Positions 53,203 to 62,312 of a stretch of DNA of 64,000 bases are shown here, one piece after another. The notes under the pieces were generated by a model. It was not told where the DNA came from, made no database searches, and was given only the letters and a program-made list of their open reading frames with translations. Source of the stretch: Streptomyces oceani (GTDB lineage: Bacteria > Actinomycetota > Actinomycetes > Streptomycetales > Streptomycetaceae); assembly GCF_001751245.1 (NCBI RefSeq), contig NZ_LJGU01000133.1:9181-73180 (forward strand), in the 5' to 3' direction. Both the position numbers and the translations under genes were made by a program. Position 1 is the stretch's first letter. Each line of letters starts with the position of its first letter.

Positions 53203-54702
53203 TCAACTGGTGTGCGAGCGCGCCTTGAACGCCGCCTTGCGCGCGTCCTTGGCCACCTGCTTGTCCGGGTGCAGCCGACCCATCGCCTCCAGCACCTCGG
53301 CGGTCGCCGGGTGGTCGATCCGCCAGGCACGGTCGAAGAAGCCGGTGTGCTGATCCACCAGGCTGCTGACCAGCTCCCGCAGTTCCTCCACCTCGCCCAC
53401 CAAGAAGAGCTGCGCGGCGAGCGTGTCCACGGTCAGCCAGAAGACCATCTCCTCGTCCGGCGCCGGCACGTCCGTGGCGCCGTTCTCCGCCAGCCAGACG
53501 CGGGCCAGCCCCCCGAGATCACGGTCCTCCAGCACCTCACGCAGCGCCGGCTCGGCCTCCGCCCCGGCCAGGGACAGCGCCTGCTGGCAGGCGAGCCGTC
53601 GGCTCGGCCCCTCGCTGTCCCGGCCCCGCGCGGCGACGAGCAACTCCCCCGCTGCCTCGGGGATGTTCCGGACCGCGAGCCACCTCTCGAACTCCGCCCG
53701 CGCGCTGTCCTCCGGAAAGGTGATGGCCGCGCCCAACAGCGAGTGCGCGTCCCGCTCGGCGAGGTCGCCGACGGCGGGGGCGTCGATTCCGGCATCCCGC
53801 AGTCGTTCCCGGACGCCGTACAGCCCCAGCGGAGTCAGCCGCACCATGCCGTAGCGCGAGACGTCCTCGTCCTCCGGTTCCTCCGGCAGCTCACCCTCGG
53901 ACTCCTGAGTGAGTGCCTCGTCCACCGGCTGGTACTCCAGCAGACCGGTGGGCGTGATGATCCGGAACTGGTCGTCGAGGCGCATCATCGCCTCCGAGAC
54001 CTCTTCCAGCACCTCGTCGGTCGGTTCCTCCATGTCGTCCGGGACGATCATCGAGGCGGCGAGTACCGGCAGCGGGACCATGCCTCCCTCGGCGACCGAG
54101 AGATCGGTGGCCGAGAGGAGATAGAGGTTTCCAAGGGCGCTGTCCAGGAAGTCGCCCTCGTCATCCGGGTCCCAATCCACCGAACTCAGGTCGATGGCGT
54201 TCGGATCGATCTTCCCGTCCTCGCCGAGTGCCCCCTCCAGACCGCCCACCAGGTCCTCGATACTGGGTGTGGCGGCGTCGGCCAGCACACTCTCCAGCCC
54301 GCCCTGCCAGATGTCGAGCACCTCCGCGGGGTCCCCACCGCCCGTCCACCGGTCCAGTTCCGCGCCCTGGGTGGCGGTGCCGACGGGGTCGTCGCTCTCC
54401 AGCGTCGGCTCGGCGTCCTCGTCCTCGGTGATGTCGACGAGGCCGACGTCCACGGCGAGGTTCCAGGCCTCGGCGACCTGCGCCGGGCCCTGCTCGTCCT
54501 CGGTCAGGTCCAGGTGGCCGGTGGCCTCCTTCAGTTGGCTGTCCAGGAGTTCGCCGCCCGCGCCGACCCGGATGCCGCTGCCCGCCCATCGAGCGAGCCG
54601 CGCGGCACGCGCGAAGAGCGGCGCGGCCAGCGCGTCCTTGGCCAGTTCGGCCTCGGAGTTCAGCCGGACGGGCGGCATCGTGGGACGTACGTCACCGGAC
54701 AT
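53203..54702 (-). CDS. Helical-repeat-like protein, function unknown (paralogue of the gene at 35.4 kb)
   Basis: 499 residues from ATG at 54702 (GGAG ten nt upstream). Acidic overall, with a long Asp/Glu-rich middle (about 95-300). The C-terminal part shares its order of segments with the 35.4-kb protein: LTPLGLYGVRERL, RAEFERWLAVRNIPEAAGEL, LARVWLAENGA, FWLTVDTLAAQ and HPATAEVLEAMGRLHPDKQVA. The N-terminal segment ARAARLARWAGSG also matches. No known domain name applies. Convergent with the TerD gene and divergent from the secreted nuclease. Confidence 0.8.
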   Translation of the reverse strand: MSGDVRPTMPPVRLNSEAELAKDALAAPLFARAARLARWAGSGIRVGAGGELLDSQLKEATGHLDLTEDEQGPAQVAEAWNLAVDVGLVDITEDEDAEPTLESDDPVGTATQGAELDRWTGGGDPAEVLDIWQGGLESVLADAATPSIEDLVGGLEGALGEDGKIDPNAIDLSSVDWDPDDEGDFLDSALGNLYLLSATDLSVAEGGMVPLPVLAASMIVPDDMEEPTDEVLEEVSEAMMRLDDQFRIITPTGLLEYQPVDEALTQESEGELPEEPEDEDVSRYGMVRLTPLGLYGVRERLRDAGIDAPAVGDLAERDAHSLLGAAITFPEDSARAEFERWLAVRNIPEAAGELLVAARGRDSEGPSRRLACQQALSLAGAEAEPALREVLEDRDLGGLARVWLAENGATDVPAPDEEMVFWLTVDTLAAQLFLVGEVEELRELVSSLVDQHTGFFDRAWRIDHPATAEVLEAMGRLHPDKQVAKDARKAAFKARSHTS

Positions 54703-55094
54703 GGCGGGTGGCTCCATCGTTGGCGCGGAAGGGTGCTCACCCCCAGCTTAGAGGCGATTTCACGGTGCCGCGGTCACCTGGGCCAGCCCCACGGGGAGCG
54801 GAGGCGAGCACACGCCCCTCGGGCAGGTCAGTGCCGTACGACAGTCACGAAGTTCACCTGTCCGTGGGTCCGCTGACTTCTCGCGTGCCTTGACAGCCAC
54901 CGGTACCTCGGGGAGCTTGACGCGCGTAGAAACCAGCACCGGACGCAGCACGCGAACCGCGGCGCGAGCGCGGCAGCACAGCCGAGCCGACACGTCAGCG
55001 CGGTCAGCGCGCGGCGCCGCCGGCACCAGCCCGATCCACCCAGGACGTACACCCGTACGCACCCGCGGTACCCGACACCGCCCCGGAGGGACTC
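54703..55094. other. Divergent region before the secreted nuclease, no gene
   Basis: 392 nt. A TTGACA hexamer at 54890-54895 on the plus strand could be a -35 box for the nuclease, but no good -10 follows at the usual distance. Frames across the stretch show no start with ribosome site other than the TTG of the nuclease. Confidence 0.4.
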
Positions 55095-56924
55095 TTGACC
55101 ACCCGTCACCAACTCGCGCTCGGCGCCTGCACCGTCACGGTAGCGGCGCTCACCTCGACGCTGCTCGTCACACCCGACGGCGCGACCGCGGCCACCGGCC
55201 CGGATCGCATACACGACATCCAGGGCGACCACCGAATATCGCCGTACGCGGGCGACTCGGTGGCGGACGTGCCCGGCATCGTCACCGGCGTGCGTACGGA
55301 GGGCTCGGCGGGCTTCTGGATGCAGGACCCCCGAGGCGACGACTCGCCCGCCACCAGCGAGGGCGTCTTCGTGTTCACCGACGCCAAGCCCCCTGTCCAA
55401 CCCGGCGACGAGGTACGGGTCTCCGGCCAGGTCAGCGAGTACGTGCCCGGCGGCGCCGACTCGGGGAACCAGTCGGTCACCCAGCTGACCGATCCCACCG
55501 TGGACGTCCGCTCCTCCGACCAGCCGCTGCCCGAGGCCCGCGAGTTGAACGCCGGCACGGTGCCCGAGACCTACGCCCCACAGGGCGACCCCGCGGAGGA
55601 CGACAGCATCGACGGCCTGCGACTGCGCCCCGACAGATACGCCCTGGACCGCTACGAATCCCTCGAGGGCATGAACGTCCAGGTCGAGGACACCCGGGTG
55701 GTCGGCCCGAGCAGCGAGTACGACGACCTGTGGGTCACCGTGCGACCGGACGAGCATCCCACGGCGCGCGGGGGCACCCTCTACGGCTCGTACGCGTCGC
55801 AGAACCCCGGCCGGCTGAAGGTCACCAGCCTCGCCCCCAGCGAGGAGGGCTTCCCCGCCGCCGATGTCGGCGACCAGCTCACCGGCACGACCGCCGGCCC
55901 GCTGGACTACGACCAGCACGGCGGCTACCACCTCGCCGCCCGGGAACTGGGCACCCTACGGGACAGCGGCCCGAGCCCGGAGCGCACCCGCCCCCAGCGG
56001 GACGGCGAACTGGCCGTCGCCACCTACAACGTGGAGAACCTCGCCCCCGACGACGACGCCACCAAGTACGAGCGACTGGCCCAGGGTGTCGTACGCAACC
56101 TGGCGACCCCGGACATCCTCGCCCTGGAGGAAGTCCAGGACGACAGCGGCGCCCAGGACGACGGCACGGTCACCTCGGAACGGACGGTGGGCAAGCTGAT
56201 CGACGCCATCAGCGAGGCCGGCGGGCCGCGCTACGAGTGGCGCGGCATCGCACCGCGGGACGGCCAGGACGGCGGACAACCCGGTGGCAACATCCGCAGC
56301 GGCTTCCTCTTCAACCCCGAGCGGGTCTCCTTCACGGACCGTCCCGGGGGTGACGCGACCACCGCCACCGAGGTCGTGCAGCGGGACGGACAGGCCACCC
56401 TCAGCCACTCGCCGGGCCGGATCACCCCGAACGATCCCGCCTGGAAGGACAGCCGCAAGCCGCTGGCCGGCGAGTTCCGCTTCCGCTCGGAACCGGTGAT
56501 CGTGGTCGCCAACCACTTCAGCTCCAAGGGCGGCGACCAGCCCCTGCACGGGAGTACGCAGCCGCCGAAGCGCTCCTCCGAGAAGCAGCGCCACCAGCAG
56601 GCACGGCAGGTCAACGCCTTCGTCCAGGACATCCAGGACGTGCGGCGGAAGGCGGACGTGGTGGTGCTCGGGGACCTCAACGACTTCGACTTCTCCGCCA
56701 CCACCAGTGCCCTGACCGAAAACGACGCGCTGCGCGGCGCGGCCGCCACACTGCCGGAAGAGGAGCGCTACACCTACGTGTTCCAGGGCAACTCGCAGGT
56801 GCTCGACCAGACGCTGGTGTCGCCGGGCGTCTCCCGCTTCGACTACGACATCGTGCACACGAACGCGGAGTACGCGGACCAGGTCAGCGACCACGACCCG
56901 CAGGTGCTGCGGTTCCGGCCGTAG
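55095..56924 (+). CDS. Secreted endonuclease/exonuclease/phosphatase family protein (TTG start)
   Basis: 609 residues. The start is TTG at 55095, six nt after GGAGGG; no ATG or GTG in frame nearby fits as well. A signal peptide (1 to about 33) ends near ATA-A. An OB-fold-like region (about 40-125, VPGIVTGVRTEGSAGFWMQD) and a linker domain lead to the EEP nuclease domain (about 310-608). Catalytic residues are Asn in ATYNVENL, Glu in LALEEVQD, Asp/Asn in VLGDLNDFDF, and Asp/His in QVSDHDPQVL. The architecture is that of extracellular ExeM/NucH-like DNases. It probably degrades extracellular DNA for nutrient recycling. Confidence 0.9.
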   Translation: MTTRHQLALGACTVTVAALTSTLLVTPDGATAATGPDRIHDIQGDHRISPYAGDSVADVPGIVTGVRTEGSAGFWMQDPRGDDSPATSEGVFVFTDAKPPVQPGDEVRVSGQVSEYVPGGADSGNQSVTQLTDPTVDVRSSDQPLPEARELNAGTVPETYAPQGDPAEDDSIDGLRLRPDRYALDRYESLEGMNVQVEDTRVVGPSSEYDDLWVTVRPDEHPTARGGTLYGSYASQNPGRLKVTSLAPSEEGFPAADVGDQLTGTTAGPLDYDQHGGYHLAARELGTLRDSGPSPERTRPQRDGELAVATYNVENLAPDDDATKYERLAQGVVRNLATPDILALEEVQDDSGAQDDGTVTSERTVGKLIDAISEAGGPRYEWRGIAPRDGQDGGQPGGNIRSGFLFNPERVSFTDRPGGDATTATEVVQRDGQATLSHSPGRITPNDPAWKDSRKPLAGEFRFRSEPVIVVANHFSSKGGDQPLHGSTQPPKRSSEKQRHQQARQVNAFVQDIQDVRRKADVVVLGDLNDFDFSATTSALTENDALRGAAATLPEEERYTYVFQGNSQVLDQTLVSPGVSRFDYDIVHTNAEYADQVSDHDPQVLRFRP

Positions 56925-57071
56925 CCTCGCGCGACCCGGGGCTGCCCGGGTAGGGGCCAGCTCCGGACGCCCGCCGGGAACACGCGTCGGAGAGGCGCGT
57001 GTCCTGGCGAGCGCCGTATCGTTTGAACCGTGCGGCTGCGTCACCCGACGTGGTGGGGAGGAGTGGCACCG

Positions 57072-57674
57072 ATGACCGTTGAGCTGACCGACAGGATCGA
57101 GATGGCCGAGAACAGTGGCACGAACCTGGACGAACTCTTCGAGCTGCTGGAGCGGATGCCCGTCCCCGAGGGCTTCAAGGCCGAGATCGTCGAGGGGACC
57201 GTGCACATGTCGCCACAGCGGGACGCACATTGGGAGATCATTGCCGCTGTCTACGACGCACTGCGTACGCGCTATCCGAGAAACCGGCTAAAGTCCGACG
57301 TCAGGCTCGACTTTCCCGGCGAGGCGAATGGATTCGCACCGGACGTGCTCGCGCTCCGGAGTGAAGCCGTACCGCGCGCCGACGGCCGGCGCGGCTGGCA
57401 CTACCAGGACGTGGAATTCGTCGCCGAGGTGATCTCCCGGGGCACGGCGGCCAACGACTACGGCCCCAAGTTGCGCGCGTACGCGGTGGCGGAAGTCCCG
57501 GTGTACCTGATCGTCGATCCCTACACCGCGAGTTGCCAGCTGCACACCCACCCCAAGCAGGGGGAATACCAGAGCCAGCTGATCGCGAAGTTCGGTGAGG
57601 TGATCGACCTGTCGGACACCATCGCCGGGATCACTCTGCCCACCGAGGACTTCCCCGTCGAGCGGGACGGCTGA
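57072..57674 (+). CDS. Uma2 family (DUF820) nuclease-fold protein
   Basis: 200 residues from ATG at 57072 (AGGAG about ten nt upstream; a GTG three codons earlier is too near it). The PD-(D/E)xK fold is seen in FAPDVLAL and VEFVAEVIS, with the Lys/Tyr-rich NDYGPKLRAYAVAEVPVYLIVD typical of Uma2. N-terminal helix ELFELLERMPVPEGFKAEIVEG is also conserved. Streptomyces carry many Uma2 genes; function is not established. Stand-alone here, convergent with the EI24 gene. Confidence 0.88.
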   Translation: MTVELTDRIEMAENSGTNLDELFELLERMPVPEGFKAEIVEGTVHMSPQRDAHWEIIAAVYDALRTRYPRNRLKSDVRLDFPGEANGFAPDVLALRSEAVPRADGRRGWHYQDVEFVAEVISRGTAANDYGPKLRAYAVAEVPVYLIVDPYTASCQLHTHPKQGEYQSQLIAKFGEVIDLSDTIAGITLPTEDFPVERDG

Positions 57675-57708
57675 GCCGCCGACGCCCCGCGCGCCCGCAA
57701 CCCGTCCG

Positions 57709-58632
57709 TCAGCCGTGCCCCGGGCCATCGCCACCCGCTGGGCCGTACGGTGGCGCACCACCGCCCGGGCCGTACGCGGCCGGCGGCCGGTGTCCCGCGG
57801 CCGCCCCGTACGATCCGCCGCCACTCGCGTACGGCGCGGGCGCGCCCGGTATCCCGTACGGCGAGGGCGGACCGCCGCCCTGGGGAGCGCCCTGCCGGGC
57901 GTCGGTGACGTCCCGCACCAGCAGCGCGGCTCCCGCCACGGCTCCGGGCATCAACAGCACCGCGAGGAAGGGCACCAGGAAACACAGCACCAGCGGCACC
58001 CCGAAGCCGAGTGCCAGCCCCTTACGGGCACGCAGCAGCCGCAACCGCTCGCGTACGGGAATGTCCCGGCGCTGCATGGCGACCGAGGTGAGCTCCACGG
58101 TGAGGAAGAACCCGGAAACACAGAAGCCCAGCACCGGGACGATGGTCTGACCCACGATCGGCACGAAGCCGAGCAGGAAGAGCGGCAGGGCGAACACCAG
58201 CGCACGCAGCAGCACATGCAGACTGTCCGTCAGCGAGATCCACAACTCCCGCCACAACGGACGGTCCGGCCCGGCCGGGCAGCCGCCCTCGGACTCCTCG
58301 ACCTGCTCGGACAGCTTCTCGTAGAACGGGTCGCCGATCAGCAGGGTCACCGCGGCGAAGGTGAGGACGGCGAGGAACAGCGCGCCGAGCCAGAGCAGCA
58401 CCGCGAAGAGCACACGCAGCGCCGTGCGCCAGGTCTCGTCCCAACCGTCCGCGAACGGCGTCGCCCAACCGGCGATGTCACCGGCGAAGAACGCGAGGAC
58501 GGTCAACGCCGTGGCGTACAGCAGAAAGGCGACCAGGGCCGGAAGCAGGCCGAAGCCCAACCACCGACCGTGACCGAAGACCCACCGCTGTCCACGCCTG
58601 AGATAGTGCAGTCCCGCCGTCGTATCGCGCAT
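57709..58632 (-). CDS. EI24 domain membrane protein
   Basis: 307 residues. Four to five membrane helices run from 27 to 235, with the EI24/CysZ signature GDPFYEKLSEQVEE after the third. FVPIVGQTIVPVLGFCVSGFF is characteristic. The C-terminal 65 residues are Gly/Pro/Tyr-rich and disordered. CysZ relatives transport sulfate; whether this branch does is unknown. Divergent from nothing; dapD lies upstream on the same strand after a 150-nt gap. Confidence 0.88.
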   Translation of the reverse strand: MRDTTAGLHYLRRGQRWVFGHGRWLGFGLLPALVAFLLYATALTVLAFFAGDIAGWATPFADGWDETWRTALRVLFAVLLWLGALFLAVLTFAAVTLLIGDPFYEKLSEQVEESEGGCPAGPDRPLWRELWISLTDSLHVLLRALVFALPLFLLGFVPIVGQTIVPVLGFCVSGFFLTVELTSVAMQRRDIPVRERLRLLRARKGLALGFGVPLVLCFLVPFLAVLLMPGAVAGAALLVRDVTDARQGAPQGGGPPSPYGIPGAPAPYASGGGSYGAAAGHRPPAAYGPGGGAPPYGPAGGDGPGHG

Positions 58633-58782
58633 GTCGGCACCGTATCCGGTTCCACCCGGACCACGCCCGCCGCCTCAACTCCCTGTGGACAACGTCCCGT
58701 CGGTGTCCGGCGCTACCTTTCAGGCACCTGCCGCGGCAGGACTTCCGGAATCCCGGGAACACCCTTCTCGCGCCCGCGTCGC

Positions 58783-59775
58783 TCAGTCGTTGCTGTGCAG
58801 AGCCTCGTTAAGGCCGCCCCAGGAGCCGGTGCGGGGCAGTGCCTCGACCACGCCGGTAGTTGAGTTGCGGCGGAAGAGCAAGTTGTTGGCGCCGGACAGT
58901 TCCAGCGCCTTGACGATCTTGTTGTCGGGCAGCGTGATCCGGGTGCCGGCGGTGACGTACAGCCCCGCCTCGACGACGCAGTCGTCACCGAGAGCGATGC
59001 CGAGCCCGGCCTCGGCACCCAGCAGGCAGCGTTCGCCGATGGAGACGATCTGCTTGCCGCCGCCGGAGAGGGTGCCCATCACGGAGGCGCCGCCACCGAT
59101 GTCGGAGCCGTCGCCGACGACGACGCCACCGCTGATCCGGCCTTCGACCATGGAGGCGCCGAGGGTACCGGCGTTGAAGTTGACGAACCCCTCGTGCATG
59201 ACCGTGGTGCCCTCGGCCAGGTGCGCGCCGAGCCGTGCCCGGTCGGCGTCCGCGATGCGTACGCCCCGGGGCGCGACGTAGTCCGTCATCCGCGGGAACT
59301 TGTCCACGCTGGTCACGCTGAGGTGGGTGCCGGCGGCGCGGGCGGCCAGACGTACCTCTTCCAGACGGCCGACCGGGACCGGGCCGAGGCTGGTCCAGGC
59401 GACGTTCGAGAGCAGCCCGAAGATGCCGTCGAGGTTCTGTCCGTGCGGGCGCACGAGCCGGTGGCTGAGCAGGTGCAGCCGCAGGTAGACCTCGTGCGTG
59501 TCCAGCGGCTTGTCGGCCAGCGAGGCGATCACGGTCCGCACCGCCACCGTCTCGACCCCGCGCACCGGGTCCGGGCCGAGCGCCGCGGGAGCGCTCGCGC
59601 CGAGTTCCTCGGCGGCGCGGGCGGCGTCCAGTCGCTCACTGCCGGCCGGCTCGGCGGGCTCGGAGACCAGCTTCGGCGCGGGGAACCAGGTGTCGAGGAC
59701 GGTCCCCTCGGAGTCCAGGGTGGCCAGCCCGGCGGCTACGGCGCCGGTCACGGGAGTGGTGGCTGCGTCGGTCAT
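58783..59775 (-). CDS. Tetrahydrodipicolinate N-succinyltransferase DapD
   Basis: Succinylates tetrahydrodipicolinate in the lysine/meso-diaminopimelate pathway, feeding peptidoglycan. 330 residues from ATG at 59775. A left-handed beta-helix of hexapeptide repeats (about 165-290) includes [39 protein letters not shown] and [15 protein letters not shown]. The N-terminal domain and the C-terminal [12 protein letters not shown] are as in the actinobacterial DapD. Ribosome site weak. A 22-bp inverted repeat lies 140 nt upstream. Confidence 0.94.
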   Translation of the reverse strand: MTDAATTPVTGAVAAGLATLDSEGTVLDTWFPAPKLVSEPAEPAGSERLDAARAAEELGASAPAALGPDPVRGVETVAVRTVIASLADKPLDTHEVYLRLHLLSHRLVRPHGQNLDGIFGLLSNVAWTSLGPVPVGRLEEVRLAARAAGTHLSVTSVDKFPRMTDYVAPRGVRIADADRARLGAHLAEGTTVMHEGFVNFNAGTLGASMVEGRISGGVVVGDGSDIGGGASVMGTLSGGGKQIVSIGERCLLGAEAGLGIALGDDCVVEAGLYVTAGTRITLPDNKIVKALELSGANNLLFRRNSTTGVVEALPRTGSWGGLNEALHSND

Positions 59776-60100
59776 GCCCGCACGGTATCCGCCGGCGGAC
59801 CTGGAAGGCGAACCAGCGCACCCGCTCCGGTCGCCCACCACGACGCGCGCCACGGCTCCGTACGGACGTGCCGACCGTGCGCACCGGGTAGGGAACTCGG
59901 GACGGAACGTCGTACGGATGCCTGCCCGAGGTCCGGATGTCGGCATGTGCCGCCGCTCGGCGACACGCCGGACCTCGGGCAGGCATCCGGGACCTCAGCG
60001 ACACCAGCGGGACGGGCCAACACCAGCGAGACAGCTCCACGCGAACCGCCGAACGCGGCGGGACACGCACCGCGCCGTGTCCGGCGGTTGACTGATAGGG
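59776..60100. other. Intergenic region with long inverted repeat, no gene
   Basis: 325 nt between divergent dapD and the acyltransferase gene. Besides the 22-bp inverted repeat at 59915-59989 it contains the duplicated phrase ACCAGCGGGAC/ACCAGCGAGAC near 60004-60033. No protein-coding frame is supported. Confidence 0.5.
59915..59989. repeat. Perfect 22-bp inverted repeat
   Basis: CGGATGCCTGCCCGAGGTCCGG at 59915-59936 (its first and last bases included) pairs exactly with 59968-59989 across a 31-nt spacer that itself holds a short CGGCA/TGCCG dyad. It lies between two divergent genes, so it is unlikely to be a terminator of either. Confidence 0.85.
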
Positions 60101-62266
60101 ATGGGACGGATGCCTGGACAAGCCGATGGTGCGGGCCACCATTCACGGACCGGTGGGGCGGTACGACCTCGCGTGTCGACCGCCTCTGTGTCGGACGCCG
60201 CACAGCGTTCCTCAGAGGCGTCACGGGCACGGCGAAGTACGCCGCCGGGCTCTGGTTTCCGTGGCGACGTCGAGGGCCTGCGCGCGGTCGCGGTGCTGTC
60301 CGTGCTCGCCTACCACGCCGAAGTGGACAGCGTGACCGGCGGTTACGTGGGCGTGGACGTCTTCTTCGTGATCTCCGGCTTCCTGATCACCGGCCTGTTG
60401 GTGCGCGAGTTGGAACGGCACGGTCGCGTCTCACTGTTGCGGTTCTACGCGCGGCGGATGCGGCGGCTGTTGCCGGCGACCGTACTGGTGCTGTGCACGG
60501 TGTTGGCGCTGGCCTGGCTGCTGATGTCGCCGGTGGAACGCGAGACGCTCTTCGACGAGGTGATCGCGTCCGCGTTGTACTTGGTGAACTGGCAGCAGGC
60601 GGCCGAGGCGGTGGACTACTCCGCGCTGGGCACCGAGGGCAGCCCGGTGCAGCACTTCTGGTCGCTGGCGGTGGAGGAGCAGTTCTACTTGGTGTGGCCG
60701 CTGCTGCTGATCGCCGTCGCCTGGACCGCGCGCCGTACCGGCCCGCTCGGCGGCAGCGTACGCGCCCGGCTTGGTCTGCTGCTGGGTGTGGGCGCGGCGG
60801 TGTCGTTCTGGTACGCGATCCGGCTGACCGAGGTGCAGGCGGGCGCGGCCTACTTCTCCACCGCCACCCGGGCCTGGGAGTTGGCCGCCGGCGCCCTGCT
60901 GGCGCTGGTGCCGGCCACCGCGTGGCGCTGGTCGCGGCGTACGGCGGGCTGGGTGGCGGCGGCCGGGCTGGGGATGATCGTGCTGGCGGTCTTCTACCTC
61001 ACCGACCAGAGCACCTTCCCGGCGCCCTGGGCACTGCTGCCGGTGCTGGGCACCTCGGCGGTGATCGCCGCCGGCTGCGCCGTCCAGGACACCCCGGTGA
61101 GCCGCCTGTTGAGTCTGGCTCCGGTGCGGTACGTCGGCCGGATCTCGTACTCCTGGTACCTGTGGCACTGGCCCGCCATCGTGTTCGCGACCATCTGGTT
61201 CGCCGGGCTCTCGGCACCGCTGCTGGTGGCCGTGGTGGTGCTGTCCTGGATTCCGGCGGCGCTGACCCACCGGTTCGTCGAGGAGCCGTTCCGTCGCGCG
61301 CGGGTGCTGTCCGGGAACGGGCCCTCGCTGCAACTGGGCTTCGCCTGTGTGGCCCTGCCGGTGCTGCTCGGGGTGCTGTCGATCTGGACGGTGCCGCGTA
61401 CTCCGCTGGCCGACTCCGAGCAGGCCAGGGGGGCCGAGGTGCTGACCGAGAGCACCGCGCTCCAGAGGTCCGCGGAGGCCGTACGCCCGCAACCGGAGGA
61501 GGCTGCCGAGGACCGGGGGAAGGTGCACGCGGACGGCTGTCTCGCGGACCAGCCGGACACCCAGTCGGACACCTGCGTGTACGGCGACCCGTCGGCGGAC
61601 ACCACCGTGGTGCTGTTCGGCGACTCGCACGCGATGCAGTATTCCCCGGCCCTGCTGACACTCGCGAAGCAGCGCGAGTGGCGGCTGGTGGTGCTGACCA
61701 AGTCCTCCTGCACGCCGTCCGACGTGACCGTCTACAACGAGCAGTTCAAGCGGGCGTACACGGAGTGCGACAGCTGGCGCGAGCACTCGATGGAGCGCAT
61801 CGCGTACGAGAACCCGGACATGGTCATCACCGGAAACCAGCCGGACGTGACGGTGATGCGCTCCGGCACCAGGCTCGACTCCGGGCAGAGCGCGGACGCG
61901 ATGCGGCAGGGGTACGCGGAAACGATGCGTGCCCTCCGGTCCACGGGGGCGAAGGTGGTCGCGCTCGCGGACAATCCGCACCCGCCGCAGGACATGCCCT
62001 CCTGTGTCTCCAAGTCGATGGGCGATCTCGCCGACTGCGCGTTCTCCCGGGAGCAGGGGCTGGACTTCGAGCGGGCCAACAAGCAGGCCGCGCGTCAGGT
62101 GGACGGCGTCCGGCTGATCGACCCGCTGCCGGTGCTGTGCCCGAGCGGTGAGTGTCCCGCGGTCATCGGCAGCACCATGGTGTACCGCAACAGTTCGCAC
62201 ATCACGCCGGCCTACATGAACAGCATGCTGGACTGGCTGGACGAGAAACTGCCGAACACGACCTGA
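60101..62266 (+). CDS. Membrane acyltransferase (OafA/YrhL type) with SGNH domain
   Basis: Up to 721 residues; the ATG at 60101 lies right after GATAGGG and the true start may be some codons later, as similarity begins near residue 52 (FRGDVEGLRAVAVLSVLAYH). The acyltransferase-3 domain has about ten membrane helices (about 58-430), with catalytic His in LAYHAEV and GGYVGVDVFFVISGFLITG. An extracytoplasmic SGNH domain (about 480-720) has the Ser in LFGDSHAMQY, Asn in VITGNQPD and His in SSHITPAYMN. This two-part class O-acetylates cell wall or exported glycans. The target is not known. Confidence 0.9.
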   Translation: MGRMPGQADGAGHHSRTGGAVRPRVSTASVSDAAQRSSEASRARRSTPPGSGFRGDVEGLRAVAVLSVLAYHAEVDSVTGGYVGVDVFFVISGFLITGLLVRELERHGRVSLLRFYARRMRRLLPATVLVLCTVLALAWLLMSPVERETLFDEVIASALYLVNWQQAAEAVDYSALGTEGSPVQHFWSLAVEEQFYLVWPLLLIAVAWTARRTGPLGGSVRARLGLLLGVGAAVSFWYAIRLTEVQAGAAYFSTATRAWELAAGALLALVPATAWRWSRRTAGWVAAAGLGMIVLAVFYLTDQSTFPAPWALLPVLGTSAVIAAGCAVQDTPVSRLLSLAPVRYVGRISYSWYLWHWPAIVFATIWFAGLSAPLLVAVVVLSWIPAALTHRFVEEPFRRARVLSGNGPSLQLGFACVALPVLLGVLSIWTVPRTPLADSEQARGAEVLTESTALQRSAEAVRPQPEEAAEDRGKVHADGCLADQPDTQSDTCVYGDPSADTTVVLFGDSHAMQYSPALLTLAKQREWRLVVLTKSSCTPSDVTVYNEQFKRAYTECDSWREHSMERIAYENPDMVITGNQPDVTVMRSGTRLDSGQSADAMRQGYAETMRALRSTGAKVVALADNPHPPQDMPSCVSKSMGDLADCAFSREQGLDFERANKQAARQVDGVRLIDPLPVLCPSGECPAVIGSTMVYRNSSHITPAYMNSMLDWLDEKLPNTT

Positions 62267-62278
62267 GGCGCGGCCGGA

Positions 62279-62305
62279 GGCGTCCCGGCGTGCGAGCCGG
62301 ACGCC
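62279..62305. terminator. Hairpin between acyltransferase and TetR genes
   Basis: GGCGTCCCGGC pairs with GCCGGACGCC with one bulged base, around a 6-nt loop, in the 46-nt gap between convergent genes. Confidence 0.55.
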
Positions 62306-62312
62306 GGGGCGT

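Noticed and set aside
59194..62151. Very long plus-strand open frame overlapping dapD and the acyltransferase
   Set aside because: It is a frame shadow caused by high GC: Arg/Gly/Ala-rich, no domain motifs, and antiparallel or out of phase with two clear genes.
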